Below the pieces are notes generated by a model. That model searched no databases. It was not told the origin of the DNA and was given only the letters and a program-made list of their open reading frames with translations. From the NCBI GenBank assembly GCA_003389385.1, contig QQVM01000014.1, positions 62,001-126,000 of the forward strand: a stretch of 64,000 bases of DNA, given 5' to 3'. The position numbers and the translations under genes were made by a program. Position 1 is the stretch's first letter. Every line of letters begins with the position of its first letter. Below are positions 44,305-53,279 of this stretch, one piece after another. Origin of the DNA: Bacteroidota bacterium (lineage in GTDB: Bacteria; Bacteroidota; Bacteroidia; AKYH767-A; 2013-40CM-41-45).

Positions 44305-45462
44305 CTAACTTTTATAGGGATGCCTGTTTCTCCAATCTGATCCGGCATCTTTATTGAAGTATTTCTTTAACAGTTTTAAAATGAACTTAGAAAGCTTATT
44401 ATTAACCCGAATGTAATCGTTGAAATATATCGCTTTGCATCCAATGACAGCTTTGGCTTCACGTGCTGTCCTACCTAGTTCCAGATGTTTTTTACCTGCC
44501 GAAATCGCTTTTTCAATTGAGTCAAAGAGTATATTAAAATAGAGGTAGTACTCTTTATTGAACTGGTAATCCATTCCGATGTAGTGTACCTCCAGTTTTT
44601 TTTCATAGGTAATATAAGAAGCAAATGCAATCAATTTATTCTGATAGTAGTATGCGATCATCTCAAATGCATCTCCAAGTTTATCAAAAATTTCATGATA
44701 ATATTCCTTGCCGACAATACCCATCCTAACTACCTGATGTTCGGCTACATTCATGAATAAGCGGATGAACTCTTCTGAATTAGCTTTAAAATCCTCTGGT
44801 GATATTTTTTTCCTTGCCAGCACTTCTCCTGCTCTTCTGATCTTTCTGGCTCTTTGCGAATATTTATGCTTGAGAGATTTCTCATAATCTCTGAACTCTT
44901 TCCATATTGGCAATATGTCCATCTGCATTGTCAGATCAGAATCAAAAAAATCAAACTCGCGTTGAATCATCAAGGCTGGCGTAAATTCATTATTCAGGTC
45001 TTTCATAACGAATATGTCATGCTTCTGCTTTATGACCCAAGAGTCTACAATATTCAATAATTCATGCTGACTTAGCTTCTGAGAATCATATTTCAATGGT
45101 GAAAAATCAACAGAAAACAAATTGCCTGCAAGGAGTACTTTGAAATTGCGAAGCTTGAGCAATAAACTGATTGCAGAATAAAACGGATTGAATTTTTTAA
45201 ATTTAAAATTCCTTTGGCTGAAAGAGAGCAATTGAAAATAGATAACTCCTGCGACTGCTCCTTTTTCAGAATCTGTTCTTATAAGAAAGTAACGGAATTT
45301 TAAGTCTTGAGGAGTTGCATTCTCAATGATCTGCAACCACCTGCTATGAAGGTTGCTTCTTTCACCCGTAAAAAAGTCCCATTCATTTCTAAGTGATTCA
45401 CTTAATAAGGAGTCGTGAACTTCAATAGTATAGTTTTGATACTGAAATTGCTCTGGGAACAT
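44305..45462 (-). CDS. GNAT/FemAB-like acyltransferase
   Basis: A 385-residue protein with two GNAT-like halves, as in FemAB and related peptidoglycan-modifying or lipid-modifying enzymes. Recognisable parts are FRYFLIRTDSEKGAVAGVIYF in the first half and KLIAFASYITYEKKLEVHYIGMDYQFNKEYYLYFNILFDSIEKAI in the second, followed by LELGRTAREAKAVIGC. The middle (SLKHKYSQRARKIRRAGEVL) is basic and helical. No signal peptide or membrane helix is seen, so it is cytoplasmic. The acyl donor and acceptor are unknown. It has its own terminator-bounded unit. Confidence 0.75.
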   Translation of the reverse strand: MFPEQFQYQNYTIEVHDSLLSESLRNEWDFFTGERSNLHSRWLQIIENATPQDLKFRYFLIRTDSEKGAVAGVIYFQLLSFSQRNFKFKKFNPFYSAISLLLKLRNFKVLLAGNLFSVDFSPLKYDSQKLSQHELLNIVDSWVIKQKHDIFVMKDLNNEFTPALMIQREFDFFDSDLTMQMDILPIWKEFRDYEKSLKHKYSQRARKIRRAGEVLARKKISPEDFKANSEEFIRLFMNVAEHQVVRMGIVGKEYYHEIFDKLGDAFEMIAYYYQNKLIAFASYITYEKKLEVHYIGMDYQFNKEYYLYFNILFDSIEKAISAGKKHLELGRTAREAKAVIGCKAIYFNDYIRVNNKLSKFILKLLKKYFNKDAGSDWRNRHPYKS

Positions 45463-45536
45463 TTATTGATTTGTGGCAGTTCGTATAAAAAGCCCGCAAG
45501 ATAAAAGCAATAATAAGACTAGACAATTTACATCAT

Positions 45537-45575
45537 TAAAGAAAAGGCCTTCAATTTGAAGGCCTTTTCTTTTTA
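45537..45575. terminator. Long perfect bidirectional terminator
   Basis: A stem of about 16 bp (AAAGAAAAGGCCTTCAA with its complement, 45538-45572) with almost no loop, bounded by A and T runs. It lies between two leftward genes. It stands directly after the restored end (45579) of the interrupted upstream gene, which supports that end as the original one. Confidence 0.9.
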
Positions 45576-45578
45576 ATG

Positions 45579-45731
45579 CTATGGTTTCAAAATTGTTCTC
45601 GTCGTAGCAATTTTATTCTCAATGAATGAATAATCGCTTGAGCTTATCAACCAATTTCCATCAAGATCCTCTGGCAAGTATCCAACCTGGAATAATGGAA
45701 CTTTTGACTGAACCAGATTAAAGTCATTGAT
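45579..45731 (-). pseudogene. Dockerin-like tail cut off by an in-frame stop
   Basis: The TAA at 45734-45732 ends the upstream gene, but the same frame continues for 50 more codons to TAG at 45581-45579. The continued sequence (INDFNLVQSKVPLF, then GYLPEDLDGNWLISSSDYSFIENK) completes the dockerin-like pattern begun by GDVNLNGVI before the stop, at the place where an Asp is expected. It looks like a nonsense change in a once longer gene, or a sequencing error. Confidence 0.65.
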
Positions 45732-48700
45732 TTAAATGACACCGTTTAAATTTACATCACCGGAGTGCATGGCCCACAGCGCACTGTCAATCAGAACCTG
45801 ATTGCTACCAAAGGCCTTTTGCAATGAATCAGCGAAATTATACAATGTGTCTGGATCATTGAACTGGAAAGGAGTGGCGCTCCAGAGATCCAGGCTGAAT
45901 CGGTGTTTGACAACAATGTAATATGATTGGGCAAGCGCAGGTTGTGAAAAATAACCTATGGCAATGCCATTGGTGGATAATACTGTTTTAGATGTATGTA
46001 AAATGCTAAATGGCGAAGTAGGACTTGCCAGGCATACTGTGACAGTATCTGCAATTGTATCGAGACCGGAAGGACTAATGGAAGAAACCATTTTCCGATT
46101 CCCTTTATAAAGGCTTTCAAGAAACACCTTTACCTGAAGACCATGCTGAAATGGCTCAGTCGCGAAGGCTAAGTTGATACAGCCTTGTGCGGCACCGGTT
46201 GCATTCACTGGAGCAACTCTCCAGTAATATGTTGCACCTGCAAGTAATGGGCCGCTGAACATTGAAGTGCCCTGAACATTGCTGCCAATCAATGTAATGG
46301 CTGGATTGATTGTATCCAGATAAACATTATAACCATGAGCATTGGGTACTGAATTCCAGGACAAAGTGATTCCGCTGATGGAAACATTGGATGTTGCTTG
46401 TGGCGGACTGAAAGTATTTGGACAGATGGGAGCAGGTGAAGTGACACAGATTGTAAAATTGCCGGTACCGGCTCCAATTGCTGCATGGTAAACCCTGATA
46501 TAGTATGTTTGGTTCAAAACCAGATTATCAAGAGTAATGGACTCAGATCCGCCTGTGCTGCTGTTATTCACACACTGAATGGATGTGAGATTACCGCAAG
46601 TTCCTGAAAATGCTTGTAACACAGCATTAAATCCTGAGCCGCTTTGAACTGTAACTACTTCTTTAACGTTCACAGCCACAAATTTGTACCATACATCGTC
46701 ATCAGGTGTTGTTCCTGTGGCAGCGCAAATTGGAATTCCCGAAGAGGCGGTAGCATGTCCGGTATTGCTTCCGGTAACCGGGCTGCAAGTAAGTGAAACC
46801 GGTAATGAAATTGCATTTGCGCAATCATCATTTGCAGGTGGCAGAGGAGTGGCATTGATGCAAATTGAAAACCTGCCGCTGCCTCCCCAGCTAGTTCCTG
46901 AGTGATATACGCGTACAAAATAATTTAATCCCTGAGTCAGGGTAGTGGCATTAATAGTTTCGGTTAAACCTGTTCCTGTTGCGTTAGCACAAGCAATAGA
47001 AGCCATACCATTGGTGAATAGCTCTACAACCGGATCATAACCTCCGGAACCTAATACTTTAATCGTTGTTGAAGAGTTGGTTGCAACAAAAGAAAACCAT
47101 ACATCATCATCTGCAATTCCACTGCAACCGGCTATGCCGGAATTTGTTGCATTGGAAGATGAGTAATAGGTGCCGCATAAAGCTGTACATGGTGAGCTGT
47201 TTACAGTAAGTGCTGTCGCTCCGGAAACATTATCGTTTGCAATACTAATTGGAGGAGCGACATAAGGTGTGTAGCTTCCAGGAGTGAATAATATCGATGA
47301 AAAACAATCAGGTACTGCATTAAGATTGTTGGTAGGAGTTCCGCCGAAATTTCTTGTATTGTGAGTCATCTGAGTGAAAAGTTCACCGGCCTGTAAAGTA
47401 CTGCTGATACTAATCGCATTCAATCCACTTGAATAAGTGTAAGAATAGTTTGTAGTTCCGTTGAATCCTTCCATTTGTCCATACACAAATTCAATGTTAT
47501 TGCTTCCCTCATAAAGCTTGACCTGAAATGTCAGATTTGGTCCGGAATTATTCCAGGTCTCCATTCCAGTCCATTGAACAGTTAAAACACGGCTGCCTGC
47601 ACTACCACTTGTGAGGTAATGAATTGAACTTGTCAGACCTGCTAATGTTCCCGGATCGCCTTGCGTAACCAAATCCTCATAAAATGGTGCGACAATTGCC
47701 GGTGAAGCAATGGATCCAGTAGATGAAATATTGGCGTTATTATAATTGTAGGGAGTGTTTGAACCAGAACCTGTGGCAGTGGTGGATGTGTTGAATGTAA
47801 TAAATCCGTTTGTAGAAACAAGGAAAGAAGAATATGATCCAGCCTGATATGTAAAGTTAAAACCTATAGGAACTATTTCAGAAAGATTATCATCCGTATT
47901 ATTGGTCGTGTTTTTCCAGGCTGTAATCGAGTTTCCTGTTGAGGTGATGGAGTTGAAAGTTATGCCAGTATTTCTGACCACATCGAAGCTTAACAATGGT
48001 GCAGTGGTAAATGAAATAACAGGACAACCCGTAGCTGGACCAAATGAATTCCTTGGTACAATCTGATAATAATATGTTGTATTCCAGTTTAAGGTTGGAG
48101 TAGTGTAATTTGTAGATGCCTGATTCGAAGATACTATTGGTGGAGTAGGGGTATTGCCGAAATAAACATCATAACCTGATGGCACACCTGTACTTGCTGC
48201 CCAACTAAGAGTGGGATTTAAATTAACACCTGTCGCGAGGTTTGCCGGTAAATAATTAGTTGCACATGCAGGAATACCTGTTGCAACTGGTGGACTGAAA
48301 CGGTACGATCGTCCAGCTGTAATTGCACCAATGTTACCATTATTTTCGACACTGGAACTTGCTGTGTTGTTTGTAGTATTAACACTCCAAAAACTAGATG
48401 CAGACGCAGCAAGTCCTATTGAATAACCAGCATTAAGTGAATTTGAGACAAATCCGCTGCCATAGACGAATTGAATGATGTTACTGGTCTCAGAAAGCCA
48501 TGCCTGACAAGTTGCATTTGCCGAACCGTTCACATTTTTTGGTACTGTTAGTCTCCATTCTACGACAAGTTTTCGGTTCGGACTTGTACCAAGTACCTGA
48601 AATTGCACATAGCCAGTGGTTCCTGTGGCAAGATCATCCCAGTAGGGGGATATTTTCGGAAAGTCTGTTGCATTTGTGAGCAGATTATTACCACTAGAAT

Positions 48701-48995
48701 TTACTACAGTTGGTCCAAGTTTCATCAGCCCGTTCGAGTTCACGGAAAATTGACTGTAGGTGGCCCCATTGAAAGTAAATAAGAAGGGAATGTTTTGCAC
48801 AGTACTGGTTGCATCATCATTCGCTGAAAATATTAGAGTATTTGGCGAGTTGAGTGTTTCAAGACTAACTCCAGTTAAACTGCTGAAGGTATAACTGCTA
48901 AGCTGCGCCCAAACTGAATTAGCGTTAAGGTATGATAACAGAAATGCCGAGAAGCATAGTACCGCGCTCCTTGAACTAATTGAGAAATGTTTCAT
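45732..48995 (-). CDS. Large exported multidomain protein, probably C-terminally truncated
   Basis: A 1087-residue exported protein. After the signal peptide (ending SVWAQ) it has a domain of the form YTFSSLTG ... NDDATSTVQNIPFLFTFNGATYSQFSVNSNGLM, present twice (the second copy near residue 345), two fibronectin-III-like modules (LPANLATGVNLNPTLSW; SGITLSWNSVPNAHGYNVYLD), and two PPC-like domains (DDDVWFSFVA ... DPVVELF; DDDVWYKFVA ... NAVLQAFSG). It ends abruptly at GDVNLNGVI, inside a calcium-loop motif; see the tail at 45579-45731. It should be a surface or secreted adhesin-like protein. No catalytic domain is recognised. Confidence 0.82.
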   Translation of the reverse strand: MKHFSISSRSAVLCFSAFLLSYLNANSVWAQLSSYTFSSLTGVSLETLNSPNTLIFSANDDATSTVQNIPFLFTFNGATYSQFSVNSNGLMKLGPTVVNSSGNNLLTNATDFPKISPYWDDLATGTTGYVQFQVLGTSPNRKLVVEWRLTVPKNVNGSANATCQAWLSETSNIIQFVYGSGFVSNSLNAGYSIGLAASASSFWSVNTTNNTASSSVENNGNIGAITAGRSYRFSPPVATGIPACATNYLPANLATGVNLNPTLSWAASTGVPSGYDVYFGNTPTPPIVSSNQASTNYTTPTLNWNTTYYYQIVPRNSFGPATGCPVISFTTAPLLSFDVVRNTGITFNSITSTGNSITAWKNTTNNTDDNLSEIVPIGFNFTYQAGSYSSFLVSTNGFITFNTSTTATGSGSNTPYNYNNANISSTGSIASPAIVAPFYEDLVTQGDPGTLAGLTSSIHYLTSGSAGSRVLTVQWTGMETWNNSGPNLTFQVKLYEGSNNIEFVYGQMEGFNGTTNYSYTYSSGLNAISISSTLQAGELFTQMTHNTRNFGGTPTNNLNAVPDCFSSILFTPGSYTPYVAPPISIANDNVSGATALTVNSSPCTALCGTYYSSSNATNSGIAGCSGIADDDVWFSFVATNSSTTIKVLGSGGYDPVVELFTNGMASIACANATGTGLTETINATTLTQGLNYFVRVYHSGTSWGGSGRFSICINATPLPPANDDCANAISLPVSLTCSPVTGSNTGHATASSGIPICAATGTTPDDDVWYKFVAVNVKEVVTVQSGSGFNAVLQAFSGTCGNLTSIQCVNNSSTGGSESITLDNLVLNQTYYIRVYHAAIGAGTGNFTICVTSPAPICPNTFSPPQATSNVSISGITLSWNSVPNAHGYNVYLDTINPAITLIGSNVQGTSMFSGPLLAGATYYWRVAPVNATGAAQGCINLAFATEPFQHGLQVKVFLESLYKGNRKMVSSISPSGLDTIADTVTVCLASPTSPFSILHTSKTVLSTNGIAIGYFSQPALAQSYYIVVKHRFSLDLWSATPFQFNDPDTLYNFADSLQKAFGSNQVLIDSALWAMHSGDVNLNGVI

Positions 48996-49382
48996 TGCAT
49001 TCAGAATGTGTGTTTCAATGAATTGTTAATTGTGATTTTACTTTGTTGATTTCCTGTCGCAGTACAAAAACTTCCGGTTCAAATAAAAAGTAGCAGATAT
49101 GTGAATTGTAAATATATCAAATAAGTGATAAGTCACAACATTTCCGCTGTTTTTACTCTTTAATTAATATTGATGTGGATCAAATATAAGCGTTAATAAT
49201 TCAGAAATCAAGGAGTTTTACACCAATTACTCATAGTAATCATTTATTCCGCACATGGCTTACTTTATTTTACAGAAGATTTTTAAAAATCAGGCTAATA
49301 GCATGAAAAGTTTAGTTTTTTCCATTAAAAAAGACAATTTTTGACCTTCTCAAAGCATTAATAAGCGTAATTCTTTATAAAA
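48996..49382. other. 387-bp divergent intergenic region
   Basis: AT-rich gap between the leftward multidomain gene and rightward bshC. It must contain promoters for both, but I see no clear TTTG-N19-TANNTTTG pair, no hairpin of note and no small gene. Confidence 0.5.
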
Positions 49383-51002
49383 TTGATATATTCTGATAAA
49401 TACACTCTCGAACCAGGTCAAGTGGCCGGTTTTAGCAAAATTGTGACTGACTATCTTTCCCAGGATCCGTTCCTGGAAGACTTTATTCAGTTTTTTCCTA
49501 AGTTGGAAACTATTGCTCAGATGATACAAGTGAAAAAAGTATCGGATAAAACCAGGGAGATTTTAGTTTCAATAATAAAACAACAGTATCAGCAATTCTT
49601 AAGTTCTGATCATCCGTTTTATCATAAGATACAATCACTCTATGATGTAAATACCTTTTCAGTTTGCGCCGGACATCAGCTTAATATATTTGGCGGACCA
49701 TTATACTGTTTATATAAAATAGCATCATGCATCAACGCAGCAAGACAAATTTCAAAGTGCACTGGTAAAAATGTGTTACCGGTTTTCTGGCTTGCCAGCG
49801 AGGACCATGATATGGAAGAAATAAAGTTTACTGAAGTTTTTGGAAAAAGATATGAATGGGAAACTGACTGGAAAGGTGCCTCGGGTAAGGCAGAATGTAA
49901 AGGCCTTGAAGAACTCATAGCACAAATTTTATCAGATGTAAGACCATCAGAACATTCTTCTAAAGTCTTTTCATTGCTAAAAAAATGTTATCAGAATGGA
50001 AAGAGTCTCTCACTTGCAACACGTGAATTCCTACATGAGCTTTTTGGAAGCTATGGCCTTATTCTGTTAGATGCTGATGATCACTCGCTTAAAAAAATGT
50101 TCCTACCCGTCATGCTTGACGATATTCAAATGCATTCTGCAAAGGAAACTGTCAATCAGTCTATTGAGAAATTACGTTCAAGGTATCATATTCAAATGAA
50201 CCCCAGGACTGTCAATCTTTTTTATATGACTACTGGTTCAAGAGAAAGAATTATCCAGGATAATGAATCTTTCCGCACAACTGACTCTGATAGAGCATGG
50301 ACATTGGAATCTTTATCCAGTGAACTAAAAATGCATCCTGAGCGTTTTAGCCCGAACGTCACACTTCGTCCATTGTATCAGGAATCTGTGTTGCCCAATA
50401 TTGCGACTGTCGGGGGACCGGCAGAACTCGCATACTGGCTTGAGTTAAAACATATGTTTGAGAAATGGTCTGTGAGCTTTCCGATGTTCTTACTCCGTAA
50501 CAGTTTTCTCCTGGTGGATAAGATTGCTTGTTCAAAGCTTGAAAAGTATCACATTTATCCGGAACATATTTTTGATACTTCAGACGCATGGATCAGATCA
50601 TATGTAAATGAAAAGTTTCCGTCTCAAATTGATCTGGATAATTATAAGAACGGTTTAAAACATACCATAGATAAGCTTTCTAATGATGTAAGTAAAATTG
50701 ATAAAAGCCTTGTGCCAAGTGTGCAATCGGTTCAGGTTTCCTTAGAAAAATCGATTGCGAACCTTGAGACTAAAATTTTTCGCGCACTTAAGAAAAAGCA
50801 GGAAAATGATGTGGAACAATTGAAAAGCCTGAGGGAAAAACTTTTTCCATCTGATGTTTTACAGGAACGAAAAGAGTATTTACTTCAATATCTGATCATG
50901 TATGGTCTTGGTTTTGTTGCAGAAATCGTTGATCATGCTGACCCGTTTCCGGGCAAGTTTACTGTACTTGCCGAATCGAAACTTTTACGTGCGAAATCAT
51001 AA
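49383..51002 (+). CDS. bshC: Bacillithiol biosynthesis cysteine-adding enzyme BshC
   Basis: A 539-residue protein of the usual length that adds cysteine to glucosaminyl-malate, the last step of bacillithiol synthesis. Signatures include VCAGHQLNIFGGPLYCLYKIASC, LPVFWLASEDHDMEEI and the C-terminal coiled coil (LEKSIANLETKIFRALKKKQENDVEQLKSLREKL). The start is TTG at 49383: an in-frame stop is at 49368-49370 and no ATG occurs before residue 47, while the residues after TTG align with the usual family N-terminus. The other bacillithiol genes (bshA, bshB) are not in this window. Confidence 0.94.
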   Translation: MIYSDKYTLEPGQVAGFSKIVTDYLSQDPFLEDFIQFFPKLETIAQMIQVKKVSDKTREILVSIIKQQYQQFLSSDHPFYHKIQSLYDVNTFSVCAGHQLNIFGGPLYCLYKIASCINAARQISKCTGKNVLPVFWLASEDHDMEEIKFTEVFGKRYEWETDWKGASGKAECKGLEELIAQILSDVRPSEHSSKVFSLLKKCYQNGKSLSLATREFLHELFGSYGLILLDADDHSLKKMFLPVMLDDIQMHSAKETVNQSIEKLRSRYHIQMNPRTVNLFYMTTGSRERIIQDNESFRTTDSDRAWTLESLSSELKMHPERFSPNVTLRPLYQESVLPNIATVGGPAELAYWLELKHMFEKWSVSFPMFLLRNSFLLVDKIACSKLEKYHIYPEHIFDTSDAWIRSYVNEKFPSQIDLDNYKNGLKHTIDKLSNDVSKIDKSLVPSVQSVQVSLEKSIANLETKIFRALKKKQENDVEQLKSLREKLFPSDVLQERKEYLLQYLIMYGLGFVAEIVDHADPFPGKFTVLAESKLLRAKS

Positions 51003-51036
51003 GAGTTAAACGTTCAAAAGAATATAACGGTGTTAT

Positions 51037-51378
51037 CTAATATAGCATCCGTAGAAAATTCAAGAACATGATGAACATACCGAACCATATTGCAAACCTG
51101 ATATGGGATGCAGTTTTATACCATCGTGTTCGTCTGCGAATCTTTTCAGTGACTGAACAAAACATCGAAATCCCGGTGAGTAAAAATACAAGTACTGATA
51201 CGTGTAATCCGATGAGTTTTCTGGGAATGATAGAATGAAACATGATGAACCGTTCTGTTCCTGTTTCATTCATTATATGGCATAGGAAGAAAAACACCCA
51301 GTAAAAAGTCACTGGAATAAGAACGATAAGTCCAACATGTGCAAGATCAGGCATTTTTTTGCCCACAATAGTGTTCAT
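51037..51378 (-). CDS. Small integral membrane protein, unknown
   Basis: A 113-residue protein with three predicted membrane helices (HVGLIVLIPVTFYWVFFFLC, LIGLHVSVLVFLLTGISMF, IRFAIWFGMFIMFLNFL). I do not recognise the family; the helix pattern and charged loops (KIRRRTRW) look like a DUF420- or cytochrome-linked membrane subunit, but this is a weak resemblance. It is convergent with bshC and divergent from guaA. Confidence 0.6.
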   Translation of the reverse strand: MNTIVGKKMPDLAHVGLIVLIPVTFYWVFFFLCHIMNETGTERFIMFHSIIPRKLIGLHVSVLVFLLTGISMFCSVTEKIRRRTRWYKTASHIRFAIWFGMFIMFLNFLRMLY

Positions 51379-51681
51379 CTTGCTTAATTAATGTATTGTT
51401 ATAATTGAACTCGCAGGACAATTAAGTGCTAACTTAATTTAATTCAAACCTAATGAGAAAAATTTTAATTCCAAAAATTATTTATCAGATTTTTCATATA
51501 TACTTTAATTTAGTTTTTCTCATCTCAACAACCATAGTTAGTAAAATCACATTATAAAAATCAGACTGTGTATTTTCAAGAAATCTGACCATTTGGTCAA
51601 TTATAAACAATTGAAGTTTCTCAGGTTGATTGTTTATTTACAATTTCAGCATCTTCCAGTTCAATATTTTTAATTTTGCGC
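51379..51681. other. 303-bp divergent intergenic region
   Basis: AT-rich gap before guaA. TAATTTTG at 51671-51678 matches the -7 element but lies only 3 bases before the ATG and lacks a -33 partner, so it is probably chance. I find no purine riboswitch pattern here, although guaA genes sometimes have one. Confidence 0.5.
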
Positions 51682-53211
51682 ATGCACCAGCGAATACTCA
51701 TTATCGATTTCGGTTCCCAGTATACTCAGTTGATTGCCAGGAGAATAAGGGAGTTAAATGTTTACTGTGAAATTCATCCATTTTTCCACATACCACCCTA
51801 TTCCTGGGAAATTATGGGGGTGATTCTTTCAGGTAGTCCTTCGTCTGTAAATGACAGAGAACATCCGGAAATTGACTTATCCCAATACAGGGGTAAAATT
51901 CCGGTATTGGGAATTTGTTATGGCGCTCAGTTGATGGCACATAAGTTAGGCTCTAAAATTGCACCCAGTAAAAGTCGTGAGTATGGACGGGCTAATCTCA
52001 GATTTGTTGATAATTCTGATTCGCTGCTCAAAGGGGTATCGTCAGGATCTACAGTATGGATGTCACATGGAGACAGTATAAGCCCCCAGTCAGATTATCT
52101 TGACATCATTGCAAGTACCAAGGATGTAGAAGTTGCAGGGTACAAGATTAAACAAGAAAAAACTTATGGCATCCAGTTTCATCCCGAAGTGACACATTCA
52201 GAACATGGTAAGGACCTGTTAAAAAATTTTGTAGTGGACATCTGCAATTGTAGTCAGGACTGGACTCCAGCTTCTTTTGTAGAGGAAACAATCGAATCCT
52301 TAAGAAAGATTACAGGAAATGATCAGGTTGTGCTTGGCTTGTCCGGTGGTGTTGATTCTTCAGTTGCTGCAATGCTTTTGCATCGGGCAATTGGAAAAAA
52401 TCTGCACTGCATTTTTGTTGACAATGGACTGTTACGAAAAAATGAATTCCAGGCAGTGCTGGATTCGTACATGCATATGGGTCTCAATGTAACCGGAGTG
52501 GATGCGAAAAAAAGATTCTACTCAGAACTGAAAAATATTTCAGATCCTGAATTGAAGCGCAAAGCGATTGGAAAAGTATTTATTGACGTTTTTGACGAAG
52601 AAGCACATAGGATAAAAAATGTAAGATGGCTCGCTCAGGGTACTATTTATCCCGATGTGATTGAATCTGTTAGTGTAAAAGGTCCTTCAGCAACTATTAA
52701 ATCACACCACAATGTTGGAGGTCTCCCGGAGAGGATGAATCTAAATATAGTAGAACCATTGAGAACCTTGTTTAAGGATGAAGTTCGCAGAGTAGGAAAG
52801 GAGCTTGGTCTCGATAGCCTGATTTTAGACAGACATCCCTTTCCAGGTCCGGGATTAGCTATCAGGATACTTGGTGATATTACAGAAGAAAAAGTTGCCA
52901 AATTGCAGGAAGCCGATGATATATTTATTAGCCACCTTCGAAGTTCTGGACTGTATTCAAAAGTTTGGCAGGCCGGAGCCATTCTGCTTCCGGTGCACAC
53001 GGTAGGAGTGATGGGAGATGAAAGAACATATGAAAACGTTGTTTGCCTAAGAGCTGTTACATCTGTGGACGGAATGACAGCCGACTGGGCTCATCTGCCA
53101 TCTGATTTTTTATCAGTAGTTTCGAATGAAATAATCAATAAGGTAAAAGGAATTAACAGAGTGGTTTTTGATATCAGTTCAAAGCCGCCTGCAACAATAG
53201 AATGGGAATAA
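51682..53211 (+). CDS. guaA: GMP synthase (glutamine-hydrolysing)
   Basis: A 509-residue enzyme that aminates XMP to GMP. The ATG at 51682 is chosen; a TTG two codons upstream is possible. The N-terminal class I glutamine amidotransferase has the catalytic Cys in [10 protein letters not shown], and the His/Glu pair in [12 protein letters not shown]. The ATP pyrophosphatase domain has the P-loop [13 protein letters not shown]. The C-terminal dimerisation domain ([16 protein letters not shown], ending KPPATIEWE) is complete. The downstream LysM gene follows with no room for a separate terminator. Confidence 0.97.
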   Translation: MHQRILIIDFGSQYTQLIARRIRELNVYCEIHPFFHIPPYSWEIMGVILSGSPSSVNDREHPEIDLSQYRGKIPVLGICYGAQLMAHKLGSKIAPSKSREYGRANLRFVDNSDSLLKGVSSGSTVWMSHGDSISPQSDYLDIIASTKDVEVAGYKIKQEKTYGIQFHPEVTHSEHGKDLLKNFVVDICNCSQDWTPASFVEETIESLRKITGNDQVVLGLSGGVDSSVAAMLLHRAIGKNLHCIFVDNGLLRKNEFQAVLDSYMHMGLNVTGVDAKKRFYSELKNISDPELKRKAIGKVFIDVFDEEAHRIKNVRWLAQGTIYPDVIESVSVKGPSATIKSHHNVGGLPERMNLNIVEPLRTLFKDEVRRVGKELGLDSLILDRHPFPGPGLAIRILGDITEEKVAKLQEADDIFISHLRSSGLYSKVWQAGAILLPVHTVGVMGDERTYENVVCLRAVTSVDGMTADWAHLPSDFLSVVSNEIINKVKGINRVVFDISSKPPATIEWE

Positions 53212-53279
53212 TAAGTTTCAGATTATATTGCAATAAGGAATCAACTTATCCGTTGATGAGAACCAATATTGAATCACAG

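Noticed and set aside
51671-51678. TAATTTTG as guaA promoter
   Set aside because: It lies 3 bases before the ATG without a -33 element; a leaderless start is possible but unsupported.
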